DNA of 64,000 nucleotides from Reichenbachiella carrageenanivorans (GTDB taxonomy: Bacteria; Bacteroidota; Bacteroidia; Cytophagales; Cyclobacteriaceae). The stretch spans positions 3,133,501 to 3,197,500 of the forward strand of contig NZ_CP106735.1 in the NCBI RefSeq assembly GCF_025639805.1, in the 5' to 3' direction. Below are positions 41,811-51,399 of this stretch, piece after piece (positions within the stretch are counted from its first letter, which is position 1; the number at the start of each line of letters is the position of its first letter). The notes under the pieces were generated by a model that did no database searches, was not told the DNA's origin, and saw only the letters and a list, made by a program, of their open reading frames with translations. Position numbers and translations under genes: made by a program.

Positions 41811-42605
41811 ATGTCAATTATTAAAATAAACGGAGCAGATATCTATTACGAAATTCATGGGATCGGGCCAGAGACAATTGTTTTTAGTCACGGTTTGCTC
41901 ATGAATGGCAGGATGTTCAAGGCGCAGGTTGATTATTTCAAAGCGCGTTATCGATGTGTGATATACGATCATCGTGGGCAAGGTAGAAGTGAGGTGACTG
42001 CCGAAGGATACGATATGGAATCTCTTTCTATGGATGCCATTGAATTAATTAAAGCTCTAAAGCTTGGACCTTGTCATATGGTAGGATTGTCTATGGGAGG
42101 GTTTGTGGCCATGCGGTTGGCAGTTCATCATAGTGAATATATCAAATCCTTGCTATTGGTGGAGACCTCAGCAGAAGAAGAGCCTAATAAGTTTAAGTAT
42201 AATGTGTTGAAAACCATCGTCAATTTATTTGGCGTCAAAGCCGTGATCAATAAGGTAATGCCCATCATGTTTGGTCAGACTTTCTTGAAAGACCCGATCA
42301 GAAAAGAAGAAGTAGATTATTGGCGAAATGAAATACTGGCCAATGAAAAATCCATTACCAAGTCGGTGGCAGGTGTGATTCAGCGAAACGCAATCAGTAG
42401 TGAACTGGGCAAAGTATCTATGCCTACACTCGTCATAGTAGGGGATGAAGACGTGGCTACCACCGTAGAAAAGGCTAAAAACATCAAATTGAAAATTCCA
42501 CAAGCACACTTGGCTACGATCAAGCGAGCAGGCCATTCTTCTACCATCGAAGAGCCTCGTCAGGTCATCGATGCCATAGAAGTATTCTTGAATGGTGTCC
42601 ATTAA
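41811..42605 (+). CDS. alpha/beta-fold hydrolase
   Basis: 264 residues. Nucleophile Ser94 in MVGLSMGGF, the acid in VIVGDEDVAT (about 215) and the base His in IKRAGHSSTIEEP (about 245) form the usual triad. The oxyanion segment FSHGLLMNG and the DHRGQGRS turn are typical of dienelactone hydrolase, haloperoxidase or 3-oxoadipate enol-lactonase-like members. No signal peptide. The substrate is not predictable. Convergent with the secreted protein at 42622. Confidence 0.87.
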   Translation: MSIIKINGADIYYEIHGIGPETIVFSHGLLMNGRMFKAQVDYFKARYRCVIYDHRGQGRSEVTAEGYDMESLSMDAIELIKALKLGPCHMVGLSMGGFVAMRLAVHHSEYIKSLLLVETSAEEEPNKFKYNVLKTIVNLFGVKAVINKVMPIMFGQTFLKDPIRKEEVDYWRNEILANEKSITKSVAGVIQRNAISSELGKVSMPTLVIVGDEDVATTVEKAKNIKLKIPQAHLATIKRAGHSSTIEEPRQVIDAIEVFLNGVH

Positions 42606-42621
42606 ATAGCGTATGTCTTGA

Positions 42622-43230
42622 CTATTTTGTTGGGGGCGTAATCATGATGTGCGCATTGTAAGTGCCAGGAAACATGATCCAAGGTCCACCAGGTACCATG
42701 GGTTTGAGGGGTAGACCTGTAGACTCCTGAGTAGCCCAAGGGATATAGACCACATATCTAAGTTGGGCGTTTTCTACCAGGCCAGTAGTTGAATTGTATT
42801 TTGCTTCTTTGCCGTAGAGTACATGTAGTGTGGCCGGTTGCTTTGGCATATTGAGAGTGCCCGCTTTGGCTTCTTTTGATCTGATTTCTTCAATTTCTTT
42901 TCGGTTCTTTCCTTCGGCTTTTAGTTCACGACCCCTAGTCATAAAATCGGCCAGACTGCTGTGGTAGCAGACGGCTTTAAAACCCGCAATGCTTGGATCG
43001 TTTGCGAGACATACAAGATCGTTCGTTCCTTTTCGAAGTGCTATTATTTCATTTTTTTCATTGTATCCCAAGACGGTGGCGTCGGCGCGTAGTTCCTCTG
43101 GTCCAGCTTGTATGGTAGCGGCGATTTGTTCAGCTTCTGATGGCGTTTGAGCTGGCAATATTTGACTAATAAGTGACAAGAGAGTGAATAGAAGGGGTAT
43201 TGGTTTCATCGTTGTGGTTGTTTGTTTCAT
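42622..43230 (-). CDS. secreted protein of unknown function
   Basis: 202 residues. A signal peptide ends ILPAQ at about 27 (start Met at residue 8 is also possible). The mature part has a helical segment with GRELKAEGKNRKEIEEIRSKEAK and strands near the end, YVVYIPWATQESTGLPLKP. The distribution of Tyr, Trp and Pro suggests a small globular periplasmic protein. No domain recognised. Confidence 0.65.
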   Translation of the reverse strand: MKQTTTTMKPIPLLFTLLSLISQILPAQTPSEAEQIAATIQAGPEELRADATVLGYNEKNEIIALRKGTNDLVCLANDPSIAGFKAVCYHSSLADFMTRGRELKAEGKNRKEIEEIRSKEAKAGTLNMPKQPATLHVLYGKEAKYNSTTGLVENAQLRYVVYIPWATQESTGLPLKPMVPGGPWIMFPGTYNAHIMITPPTK

Positions 43231-43261
43231 GGAAATCTAGTTAAAAATAATTTATCATTTT

Positions 43262-43292
43262 TTTGTAATATCAAAGAACCTACATACTTTAC
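43262..43292 (+). promoter_or_regulatory. possible promoter of the cold-shock gene
   Basis: TTTG at 43262-43265, 19 bases, then TACTTTAC at 43285-43292, a partial match to TAnnTTTG. The start would be 15-20 bases before the ATG, unlike the long 5' leader of E. coli cspA. Confidence 0.45.
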
Positions 43293-43318
43293 AGTATAAA
43301 TTATTCTAATATAGTACA

Positions 43319-43510
43319 ATGAAACAAGGTAAAATTAAGTTCTTCAACGAGTCTAAAGGATATGGATTTGTCGTTGATGATGAAGATTCAAAAGAGTATT
43401 TCGTTCACATATCTGGTCTTGTAGACCAAGTGAAAGAAGGAGATGCGGTGACGTTTGATTTAAAAGAAGGTAAAAAAGGTTTGAATGCGGTTGACGTAAA
43501 ACAAGCTTAA
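43319..43510 (+). CDS. cold-shock domain protein
   Basis: 63 residues, one CSD. RNP1 is KGYGFV and RNP2 YFVHIS. The remainder is FNESKG, then VTFDLKEGKKGLNAVDV. These proteins bind single-stranded RNA or DNA as chaperones; the name cspA-like fits, but the paralogue cannot be assigned. A single-gene transcript with its own terminator. Confidence 0.95.
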   Translation: MKQGKIKFFNESKGYGFVVDDEDSKEYFVHISGLVDQVKEGDAVTFDLKEGKKGLNAVDVKQA

Positions 43511-43540
43511 TTAATATCTAATTTTTATTAAAGGTATTTG

Positions 43541-43566
43541 GTCCCGATTTATCGGGACTTTTTTTG
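43541..43566 (+). terminator. terminator of the cold-shock gene
   Basis: GTCCCGA (43541-43547) pairs with TCGGGAC (43552-43558), followed by a run of T to 43565. Confidence 0.85.
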
Positions 43567-43617
43567 TTTCAATTTTATTGGCATGCTATTCAGGGATTAG
43601 TTTGTAAAGTTGGGGGA

Positions 43618-43760
43618 ATTACTATATCGATAATTGATGCCCAATCAAAATATCCTTTTTATCAAGAAAAAGGATGAGTCTCCAGGTTTTTTGGTGGTAA
43701 TCGAAATTACTTAAACTAGATGTAAATTTAGGTTCACCCCCAGAAATACGAAGTGAACCA
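43618..43760 (+). repeat. intergenic element copy 2, candidate structured RNA
   Basis: About 143 bases aligning with 31438-31583. Stems visible: ATCCTTTTT with AAAAAGGAT (43652-43660, 43667-43675, loop ATCAAG); CCA with TGG around a T-rich loop; GTAAT-CGAA-ATTAC; and a perfect 7-bp stem GGTTCAC with GTGAACC (43731-43737, 43753-43759) whose loop is CCCCAGAAATACGAA. It is 58 bases past the cspA-like gene's terminator and 130 bases before the saccharopine-dehydrogenase-like gene. Either a dispersed repeat or a structured RNA. Confidence 0.6.
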
Positions 43761-43890
43761 TGGGTACCCCTCTCAGGTTTGTAGCTGTTTCGTTCCTTGT
43801 ATTTTTCGCCGATACGCCAAACGGTATATTCAGTAAGTCATCAAGAATGGCCCATTATAAGGATGATTAATTATATAAAAACATTCAAAA

Positions 43891-45033
43891 ATGAATAACA
43901 TCATCGTATTAGGTGGTGGTATGGTAGGTAGCGCCATGGCCATCGATTTAGCTAAAAACAATAAAGTAACTGTAGTTGATTTTAATCAGGCAGTGCTAGT
44001 CAAACTGCAGGCCAAGTCTCCGGCTATTCAGGTGCAGGCTCTTGACGTGACCAAAGAAGCTGATTTGAAAAAGTCCATAGAACCCTTTGATATGGTAGTC
44101 TGCGCTGTGCCTGGGTTTTTGGGCTATCAAACGCTTACTTGGATACTAGAAGCACAAAAAAATGTAGTGGATATTTCATTTTTTCCTGAAGATGCTTTGA
44201 CGCTGAAGTCATTAGCAGAGGCTGGTGGAGTCACTGCCATTGTAGATTGTGGTGTAGCACCAGGTATGAGCAATCTTGTCTTGGGTTATCACAATGAGAG
44301 CATGAACATCGAACATTTTGAATGTTTGGTCGGAGGATTGCCCAAAGTGAAAAAGTGGCCATTTGCTTACAAAGCACCTTTTTCGCCAGTGGATGTGATC
44401 GAAGAGTATACCCGGCCAGCACGATATGTGGAAAACGGCCATGTCCTAACCAAACCAGCTTTATCGGATGTAGCCCACCATGATTTTGATGCAGTGGGTA
44501 CGTTAGAGTCCTTCAATTCGGATGGGCTGCGTTCGCTTTTGTTTACGATGGGTCATATTCCAAACATGATAGAAAAGACTCTCCGTTACCCTGGGCATGT
44601 GGAGTATATCCAAGTCCTCAAGTCTAGTGGTTTTTTTGAGACCCAGCCCATTGAAGTAAGTACAGGAGTACTAGTCAATCCATTGGATTTTACCTCAAAA
44701 GTACTTTTTGATGAATGGAAATTAGGGGAAACCGAAGAGGAAATGACCGTGATGCGTATCACAGTGTCAGGAAAAAATGAATCAGGAGATAAGGAAACCA
44801 TCATCTATCATCTACACGATTCCTACTGTGCAGATACCCAAACGTCTTCAATGGCACGGACGACGGGCTACACCGCAACAGCTGCTGTGAATCTATTGCT
44901 TCAGGGGAAGTTTGGCGAAATAGGGGTGTTTCCTCCAGAGCAAGTGAGCAACCATGACGGTTGTTTTGATTTTATTTTACATTATCTGAGTGAGCGTGGC
45001 GTAGTTTACCGTAAAGAAACTATTTTAGGATAA
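43891..45033 (+). CDS. saccharopine dehydrogenase-like oxidoreductase
   Basis: 380 residues. The Rossmann part begins NNIIVLGGGMVGSAMAIDLAK with GxGxxG, then VVCAVPGFLGYQTLTWILEAQKNVVDISFF. The C-terminal catalytic part has CGVAPGMSNLVLGYH and the DFTSKVLFDEWKLG block. It belongs to the saccharopine dehydrogenase/carboxynorspermidine dehydrogenase family, acting on imino-linked amino acids with NAD(P). The exact reaction is not assignable. Upstream lies structured-element copy 2. Confidence 0.85.
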   Translation: MNNIIVLGGGMVGSAMAIDLAKNNKVTVVDFNQAVLVKLQAKSPAIQVQALDVTKEADLKKSIEPFDMVVCAVPGFLGYQTLTWILEAQKNVVDISFFPEDALTLKSLAEAGGVTAIVDCGVAPGMSNLVLGYHNESMNIEHFECLVGGLPKVKKWPFAYKAPFSPVDVIEEYTRPARYVENGHVLTKPALSDVAHHDFDAVGTLESFNSDGLRSLLFTMGHIPNMIEKTLRYPGHVEYIQVLKSSGFFETQPIEVSTGVLVNPLDFTSKVLFDEWKLGETEEEMTVMRITVSGKNESGDKETIIYHLHDSYCADTQTSSMARTTGYTATAAVNLLLQGKFGEIGVFPPEQVSNHDGCFDFILHYLSERGVVYRKETILG

Positions 45034-45089
45034 TTTTCTTAATACTAAGAATCTTATGAGCATATGGTAGGGTAGGGCTTTTAATTGCC

Positions 45090-45097
45090 TAACTTTG
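45090..45097 (+). promoter_or_regulatory. possible -7 promoter element of the DEAD-box gene
   Basis: TAACTTTG matches TAnnTTTG and lies 24 bases before TTG at 45121, supporting that start. No convincing TTTG is seen 19 bases upstream. Confidence 0.35.
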
Positions 45098-45120
45098 CGA
45101 CTTATCATAAAATTTTCAGA

Positions 45121-46878
45121 TTGAATACTTTCTCAGAACTCGGGCTTGAACCAAGGTTGGTCGATGCTCTTAACGATTTAGGCATTGTTAAACCCACCCA
45201 GATTCAGCAGGAGGCCATTCCGATACTTCTCGATTCTATGCAAGACTTTATTGGTCTGGCACAAACGGGTACCGGAAAAACCGCGGCCTTTGGATTGCCT
45301 TTGCTTCAGGTAGTCAACGAAGACTCCAATACCTGTCAGGCAATTGTACTTGCACCTACTAGAGAACTCGCACAGCAGATTGCAGAAGGCTTGAATAGCT
45401 TCGCTAAAAACATACGTAAATTGAAGATCGAAGTGGTATTTGGAGGAGCTGCCATTACCAACCAAATCAAAGCACTCAAAGCCAAGCCTCAGATTGTAGT
45501 AGCTACACCAGGTCGATTGGTAGATTTGATCAATCGCAAAGTGATCAGCATGAGTTCGTTGAGCTATGTGGTGCTAGACGAAGCTGACGAAATGCTTAAC
45601 ATGGGCTTCAAAGAAGAGCTTAACAAGATATTGGCAGATACACCTGCTGAGAAAACAACTTGGTTGTTTTCTGCCACCATGCCTTCGGCCATCACCAACA
45701 TTGTAAGTACTTACATGAACAATCCGAAAGAGGTTTCGGTAAAAAGTGGCGTAGAAGTAAACAAAAATATATCTCATCAATACTTGGTAGTAAAGATGAG
45801 TGACAAACTAGAGGCTATCAAAAGAGTATTGGATGTCAATCCTAATTTTTATGGAGTTATGTTTTGCCGAACTAAAATTGATACGCAAAACCTAGCTGAT
45901 GACATTAGTCGTGCGGGTTATAGAGCAGAGGCCTTGCATGGAGATCTTACCCAGAAGCAGCGAGACGCTGTGATGCGCAAATTCAAGGACAGGTCATTGT
46001 CTATGCTCGTAGCTACCGATGTGGCTGCTCGTGGTATAGATGTAAATGACGTGACACACGTGATTCACCACAGATTGCCAGACGAATTGGAGTTTTATAC
46101 CCATAGAAGTGGTAGAACAGCCCGAGCAGGTAAAAAAGGAATCTCTATAGCCTTGGTAAGCAAAGGTGAGGTAAGGCGAATTGGAGATATAGAACGAAGA
46201 TTGAAAATCAAATTCGAAAAAGAGTTGATACCTACGGCTGACGAGGTGATGTCTTCTCGTATGGACAATTCTTTGAAGTTGATCGCTGATTATGAAATCA
46301 AAGGTGAGTTGCCTGCAGACTTGAGAAAGCAAGCTCAGGAAATGTTTACCGCTCTATCTAAAGAAGAATTGGTAGATAAGCTTTTGGCTCAAGAGTTATC
46401 AAAAGTTAATATCTCTAACAGTGGAGACCTTAATCAAACAGAAAATAGTAGATCTAAAGAAGGGGGTAGAGAGCGATCTAGTGGCACACACGCCAGATTG
46501 TTTATCAACCTAGGGAAAATTGATGATATATCTAATGCCGAATTGCTCCATATGATTTGTGACATCTCTGGTGCAGACAAATCTAAGATTGGTAAAATAG
46601 AACTGCAGCAAAAAAGAGCCTATTTCGAGGTGGAGAAAAGTATTGCCAATGATGTTATGGGCAAATTCAAAGGCTACGAGTTTGAAGGTAGAGAAATCAG
46701 AGTTAATGAAGAGGAGCAGTCTTCTAGGTCTGGTCATGCTCAGCAACGAGGCTATCAGGATAGAAAACGACGTGGTTCTGGAGGCGGCGGCTCAGGAAGG
46801 TCTGGTAGATCAGGTGGTTCCGGACGCTCTAATAGTGGCGGAGGCCGTTCGGGCAGATCTGGTGGACGTAGACGCTGA
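45121..46878 (+). CDS. DEAD-box ATP-dependent RNA helicase with DbpA-type RNA-binding domain
   Basis: 585 residues starting at the TTG at 45121 (reading LNTFSELGLEP), the usual family start; a TTG at 45085 is upstream of the likely transcript start. Motifs are KPTQIQQ (Q), AQTGTGKTAAF (I), PTRELAQQ (Ia), VLDEADEML (II), SATMP (III), and HRSGRTARAGKKG (VI). After about 440 a DbpA/CsdA-type RRM-like domain (ARLFINLGKIDDISNAELLHMI) is followed by a Gly/Ser/Arg-rich tail of about 35 residues. Such enzymes unwind rRNA duplexes during ribosome assembly or at low temperature. The gene stands near the cold-shock gene but not in its operon. Confidence 0.92.
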   Translation: MNTFSELGLEPRLVDALNDLGIVKPTQIQQEAIPILLDSMQDFIGLAQTGTGKTAAFGLPLLQVVNEDSNTCQAIVLAPTRELAQQIAEGLNSFAKNIRKLKIEVVFGGAAITNQIKALKAKPQIVVATPGRLVDLINRKVISMSSLSYVVLDEADEMLNMGFKEELNKILADTPAEKTTWLFSATMPSAITNIVSTYMNNPKEVSVKSGVEVNKNISHQYLVVKMSDKLEAIKRVLDVNPNFYGVMFCRTKIDTQNLADDISRAGYRAEALHGDLTQKQRDAVMRKFKDRSLSMLVATDVAARGIDVNDVTHVIHHRLPDELEFYTHRSGRTARAGKKGISIALVSKGEVRRIGDIERRLKIKFEKELIPTADEVMSSRMDNSLKLIADYEIKGELPADLRKQAQEMFTALSKEELVDKLLAQELSKVNISNSGDLNQTENSRSKEGGRERSSGTHARLFINLGKIDDISNAELLHMICDISGADKSKIGKIELQQKRAYFEVEKSIANDVMGKFKGYEFEGREIRVNEEEQSSRSGHAQQRGYQDRKRRGSGGGGSGRSGRSGGSGRSNSGGGRSGRSGGRRR

Positions 46879-47088
46879 TACTCTGAAGGTCAGACTAATT
46901 TTTCATTATATTGTTGTGTACAACGGTTTCATGTGCTTCTAATTGAATAATTAGAGTATTGACTTGAAGTATTTCAATAAATATTTTCAAGATCCGTTTG
47001 ATAGGTCGGTATTAAACTCGTATCTTTAGAGTCCGCCTGTATTATTTTATTAAAACTTGTTGAAGATTATCTTCCAAATTTTAAAATA

Positions 47089-48897
47089 ATGCAACCCAAC
47101 ATCCAAAATGAGCCTTCCCTAGACTATGAAGCTCAACTAAAGCGTGTAGACTCCATGTTGAAATATGCGATGGAGTCGCGAGTGAGTAGTGTCAAAGATG
47201 CTATAGATCTCACTATTCAAGCACAGGCTAAGTGCGTGTCGCTAAACTATGCGCAGGGTCTTGCGCAGTGTTCTTGCCAATTGGGATTGTTTTATATGAT
47301 CATTGGTGATCATTTGGCTGCGCTCGAGTACTCACAAGATGCCCTCAAGTTATTTACAGAGTTGGCGAGCAAGCAGGGTATGGCTGATGCACTATTCAAC
47401 ATAGGTAGCATTGAATACAAATCCACAAAATATCACAAGGGACTAGAGCGTTTTTACGAATGTTTACGGATTCAGCGAGAGATCAAAGATGTCGTGGGGG
47501 AGTCAAGAACATTGAAAGCGATAGGATTTATTTACGAAGCTTTTAACGAATACGATAAAGCGTTAGAGACGTATCAGAAATGTCGTGAGCTCAGTCATTT
47601 GAATAATGATAAGAATGGAGAGTCTAATGCTTGCAATCCGCTCTCTGGTATATATCTAAAGCGTGGTGATTATAAGAATGCGCTAGAGACCATCAATACC
47701 AGTATCATACTCAAAAAAGAAACGGGCGACAAACGAGGGTTGGCTTTTGCATGGTATGGCAAAGGGAAAATCCATCTTCACCTTAAAGAATATGAAGAGG
47801 CACGAGGATACTTCCTGAAAAGTTTGAAGGTGCACAATGAAGTGGGGGATAAGATGGGGTGTGGTATGAGTATGACCAAGTTGGGGCAAGTATGCAAATC
47901 GACAAATCAATATTCAGAAGCCAAGAAGTATTTTCATGAGGCTATAGCACTAGGGGAATCACTTGACAATTTACAATTGATGTATAAAGCCTATTATGAA
48001 TTGTTCGACATTGCCATGAATGATAGCAATGAGTCTGAAGCATTGGCTTTTCATATCAAATATCACAATTATAAAGAGCAGGTGCTCAACTCCGAAACCA
48101 AGAGTAAGATTAAAAGTTTGGAGTCGATGTGGAAGATGGAGTCTTTGGAGTCCGAAGCCCGTTTGCAGAGAGAAAATAATTATGCCATAGAAAAGAAAAA
48201 TGAGGAGTTGGATAAGTTTTCTTCTCGAGTATCGCATGATCTTCGAGGACCGATTTCTTCATTGATGGGATTGTATGATGTAGTAAGGAGTGAAATCAGT
48301 GATGAGAATGCTTTGAGGTACTTTCAGCTTTATCATCATAGAATTACTCGCATCAACCAGACCATCATAGATCTACTGGAGCTTTCTAAAGTCAAAGATT
48401 GGCAACTGTCTTCTACCAGAATTGATTTTGATGAGATGGTGGCCGACTGTATAGAATCATTCAGTTATTTGCCAGGGTTTGATAAAATCCAATTTGACAT
48501 TGAACTCGACAAAGAAATGGAAATAGAATCGGACAGGAGTTTGATGAATACCATCATCCAGAACCTGATCGAAAACAGCATAAAATACGCTCGGCAAGAT
48601 ATCGACAATCCTTTCGTGAAAATACAAGTCAAACAGACCGCGGAGGACTACATGTGTGTGATCGTAGAGGACAACGGGATAGGGATAGAAGAGGAATATC
48701 AAACGAAGGTGTTTGATATGTTTTATAGAGCCAATGATGAAGTACAAGGGTCAGGTTTGGGGATGTTTATCTTGAAGTCTGCTGTAGAGAAACTAGAAGG
48801 AGAAGTGAGTTTGATGAGTGAGGTGAATAAGGGAACTAAGTTTGTTGTCTTATTGCCTATTTTGGAAAATTTAAAAAAAGAATATCTTGGTATCTGA
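47089..48897 (+). CDS. cytoplasmic TPR-histidine kinase
   Basis: 602 residues. Residues 1-340 hold about six TPR units (for example ALEYSQDALKLFTELASKQGMADALFNIGSIE and ALETYQKCRELSHLNNDKNGES). A helix of about 40 residues leads to the HisKA domain with SSRVSHDLRGPISSL (phospho-acceptor His), and then HATPase_c with IIQNLIENSIKYAR (N box), VIVEDNGIGIEE (G1) and GSGLGMFI (G2). There is no signal peptide or membrane helix. No response regulator lies near. TPRs presumably sense protein partners. Confidence 0.87.
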   Translation: MQPNIQNEPSLDYEAQLKRVDSMLKYAMESRVSSVKDAIDLTIQAQAKCVSLNYAQGLAQCSCQLGLFYMIIGDHLAALEYSQDALKLFTELASKQGMADALFNIGSIEYKSTKYHKGLERFYECLRIQREIKDVVGESRTLKAIGFIYEAFNEYDKALETYQKCRELSHLNNDKNGESNACNPLSGIYLKRGDYKNALETINTSIILKKETGDKRGLAFAWYGKGKIHLHLKEYEEARGYFLKSLKVHNEVGDKMGCGMSMTKLGQVCKSTNQYSEAKKYFHEAIALGESLDNLQLMYKAYYELFDIAMNDSNESEALAFHIKYHNYKEQVLNSETKSKIKSLESMWKMESLESEARLQRENNYAIEKKNEELDKFSSRVSHDLRGPISSLMGLYDVVRSEISDENALRYFQLYHHRITRINQTIIDLLELSKVKDWQLSSTRIDFDEMVADCIESFSYLPGFDKIQFDIELDKEMEIESDRSLMNTIIQNLIENSIKYARQDIDNPFVKIQVKQTAEDYMCVIVEDNGIGIEEEYQTKVFDMFYRANDEVQGSGLGMFILKSAVEKLEGEVSLMSEVNKGTKFVVLLPILENLKKEYLGI

Positions 48898-48939
48898 TGC
48901 CAAGGTTTGGATATAAGTATTAGAGAAAAAGCAATAATT

Positions 48940-49113
48940 ATGAGTAAAAAAGTAGATAAAATAGACAATCCACTCGAAGACATGGATAATAGTGAAATTA
49001 CGAATGTAGATCCAACCAAAATCGGAGGACTAGATAGGAATGTGGCAGAGGAATTTGATGAGGGAGCCCTTGATTGGACTAAAAGTCGAGGAAAAAAGAA
49101 AGATCAGAAATAG
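48940..49113 (+). CDS. small acidic protein between two histidine kinase genes
   Basis: 57 residues from ATG at 48940 (an upstream ATG at 48907 would add 11 less plausible residues). The sequence is acidic in the middle (DNPLEDMDNSEI) and basic at the end (SRGKKKDQK). I recognise no family. It sits 42 bases after the first TPR-kinase and 34 before the second, so may be co-transcribed, but short length leaves doubt that it is translated. Confidence 0.5.
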   Translation: MSKKVDKIDNPLEDMDNSEITNVDPTKIGGLDRNVAEEFDEGALDWTKSRGKKKDQK

Positions 49114-49147
49114 GTCTTTTTAAAAGCAGCGTTCAACCAACTACTAA

Positions 49148-51394
49148 ATGATAAAAAATATTAGCCCTTATGGGTTCATTGTGCTATTGTGGATCTTGGG
49201 TACCTGTCAGCTTTATGGACAACCTGAAGTTGACCGTTTAAAAAACGTATTGAAGAGAACTACGGATAGGAAGAGTGAAGTTGATATATTCCTCAGGCTA
49301 TCTCGCATTTCGGACTATCCAGATCAGTCGCTAGTCTACGCCCGAAAGGCTTTACGCTTATCTCAAACCTTAGGGGATTTGCATTCGACAGCTGTTTGTG
49401 ATCAGGAAGTTGGGAGATGGTTGTTCAAAAATAAACGTGATTCAGGTGAATTTTACTTGAACCAATCCATTGCATTATTCGAATTAAACAACAATCTGAA
49501 AGGTCAGGCACGTAGTTATTTCTATCTGGCAGATGGGATGGAAAAATACCAACAATTCGATTCGGCACTATTTTTTTATCATAAAGCGATACAACTCGCC
49601 GAAGATGCAGTCGATGCCTCAGGTATAGCATTGTATCATTTGGAACTAGGCAACTTAGAAACACAGCGAGGGAATATAAAATCTGCCCTGAGGCATGTGC
49701 AAATGGCCAATGAATACTACGACCGACCAGCTCATATGGATAGTGCATGGATAGCTTTCAATAGCTTAGGGGTGATTTATAATGAAATGGGTTTATACCC
49801 AGAAGCATTAGAATATTATTTGAAAGCCTATGATTTGGTAGTAGCGCATGGCGATCAGGAAGGAATGATTTTCTTAGCGAATAATTTGGGGCTGATCTAT
49901 CATGAGTTGGGTAAGTTAGAAGAAGCACATAGCTATTATGCTAAAGCCATGGAAGAGGCACATATGAATGGAAAGAAGTATGAAGAAGCTATGCTTTTAA
50001 ATAATCTGTCGATCATCTATAGCGAAGAAGGTGACACGCTCAAAGCACTAAAAACACTACGGAGAGCACATGACCTTCAGGTCAAGCTGGATCAGCAGTG
50101 TGACTTGGCCTATACCTGTGAGGGACTGGGTGAGGCTATGGCTTGGAAGGGCAGAATGGACTCTGCAGATTTTTACTTTAAGAAAGCACTCGATTGGGCT
50201 ATTCGATGTGAACTGGTGGGATGTCAGACTAGCATATATAGGAGTATGGGGGTGTTGGCTAAAAGAGTTCGGGATTTACCTAAAGCTGAAAAGTATCTTC
50301 TAAAGTCTCTCGAATTAGGTATTAATTCTCACTATGGTGCAGAGATAAAACAATCTGCCAAGGAGCTTTATAGTTATTATCAATCAACGAACCAGACCAA
50401 GGAGGCTTTGAAGTATCATTTGATGTTTAGCAATATCAAAGATTCTTTATTCAATGCAGAGTCGACTGAGCGAATTGCTCGTATGACAGCAGAATATGAT
50501 TTCAGAAGAGAGTTGGAATCGTTAGCGTATGAAAAAATGAGAGACGAAATGCTTTTGAATGAAGAACTTAAGCAAAAGCAAACTTATCAGAATAGTATTT
50601 TGGTGGTGTTGGTGCTGACTCTCTTGCTTGTGGCTGCTATGGGACGATCGTATTATTTGGTCCAAAACCACAACAAAAAACTTACAGCTCTCAACGAAGA
50701 GAAGAACACCCTAATGGGTGTAGTAGCTCATGATCTGCGCAGCCCGCTTAACAACATCAAAGGGCTAATGTCGCTAGTGAAAATGGAGAATACGAATCTG
50801 TCTCCAGAGCAAAGTCATTATTTTCATTTGCTAGACGACACCATGGAGCGTATGCGCGATATGATAGATCGGGTGCTAGACGTGAGTGTAGTGGAGGATA
50901 TGAAGGTCAACCTGAATTTGAAAAAGGTGGATTTAGGGCAGGCCATGAATTTTGTGGCAGGCAATTTCGAGTTGTTGGCTAGCAAAAAGTCGATTCAGAT
51001 TCATAGCCAAATAGCTACGGAGAAACATTATATCTTAGCAGATTATAACTATCTGCTGCAGATAATAGAAAATTTACTGTCGAATGCCATCAAGTTTTCT
51101 CAATCGAATAAAAACATCTATCTGACAGCAGAGCAAAATGATGATGGAGAGGTGATGGTTGTCCGAGATCAAGGGCCAGGAATCAGTGAAGAAGACTTGC
51201 CAAAATTATTCACCAAGTTTCAAAAACTAAGTGCTAAACCTACAGATAATGAACAGTCTACTGGCTTGGGCTTGTCTATTGTGAAGAAGTTTGTAGATGC
51301 AATGGATGCTGAAATCTCATGCGCTAGCGAACTAGGTATAGGCACGAGTTTTATTGTGAGATTTAAGGTCATAGAGGACCAAGACCTGATCTAA
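49148..51394 (+). CDS. TPR-histidine kinase with signal peptide and one transmembrane helix
   Basis: 748 residues. Signal peptide at 1-25 (GTCQLYGQ), then about eight TPR units in the periplasm (SFYFLADGMEKY-like; YNEMGLYPEALEYYLKAYDLV), a membrane helix near 480-503 (VVLVLTLLLVAAMGRSYYLV), HisKA with MGVVAHDLRSPLNNIKG, and HATPase_c with IIENLLSNAIKFSQ, VVRDQGPGISEEDL and STGLGLSIV. It looks like a periplasmic-sensing paralogue of the soluble kinase at 47089. No response regulator is linked. Confidence 0.87.
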   Translation: MIKNISPYGFIVLLWILGTCQLYGQPEVDRLKNVLKRTTDRKSEVDIFLRLSRISDYPDQSLVYARKALRLSQTLGDLHSTAVCDQEVGRWLFKNKRDSGEFYLNQSIALFELNNNLKGQARSYFYLADGMEKYQQFDSALFFYHKAIQLAEDAVDASGIALYHLELGNLETQRGNIKSALRHVQMANEYYDRPAHMDSAWIAFNSLGVIYNEMGLYPEALEYYLKAYDLVVAHGDQEGMIFLANNLGLIYHELGKLEEAHSYYAKAMEEAHMNGKKYEEAMLLNNLSIIYSEEGDTLKALKTLRRAHDLQVKLDQQCDLAYTCEGLGEAMAWKGRMDSADFYFKKALDWAIRCELVGCQTSIYRSMGVLAKRVRDLPKAEKYLLKSLELGINSHYGAEIKQSAKELYSYYQSTNQTKEALKYHLMFSNIKDSLFNAESTERIARMTAEYDFRRELESLAYEKMRDEMLLNEELKQKQTYQNSILVVLVLTLLLVAAMGRSYYLVQNHNKKLTALNEEKNTLMGVVAHDLRSPLNNIKGLMSLVKMENTNLSPEQSHYFHLLDDTMERMRDMIDRVLDVSVVEDMKVNLNLKKVDLGQAMNFVAGNFELLASKKSIQIHSQIATEKHYILADYNYLLQIIENLLSNAIKFSQSNKNIYLTAEQNDDGEVMVVRDQGPGISEEDLPKLFTKFQKLSAKPTDNEQSTGLGLSIVKKFVDAMDAEISCASELGIGTSFIVRFKVIEDQDLI

Positions 51395-51399
51395 TTAAA

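Noticed and set aside
47971..48747. Minus-strand frames opposite the TPR-histidine kinase
   Set aside because: They have no domain and lie across a gene with complete kinase motifs.
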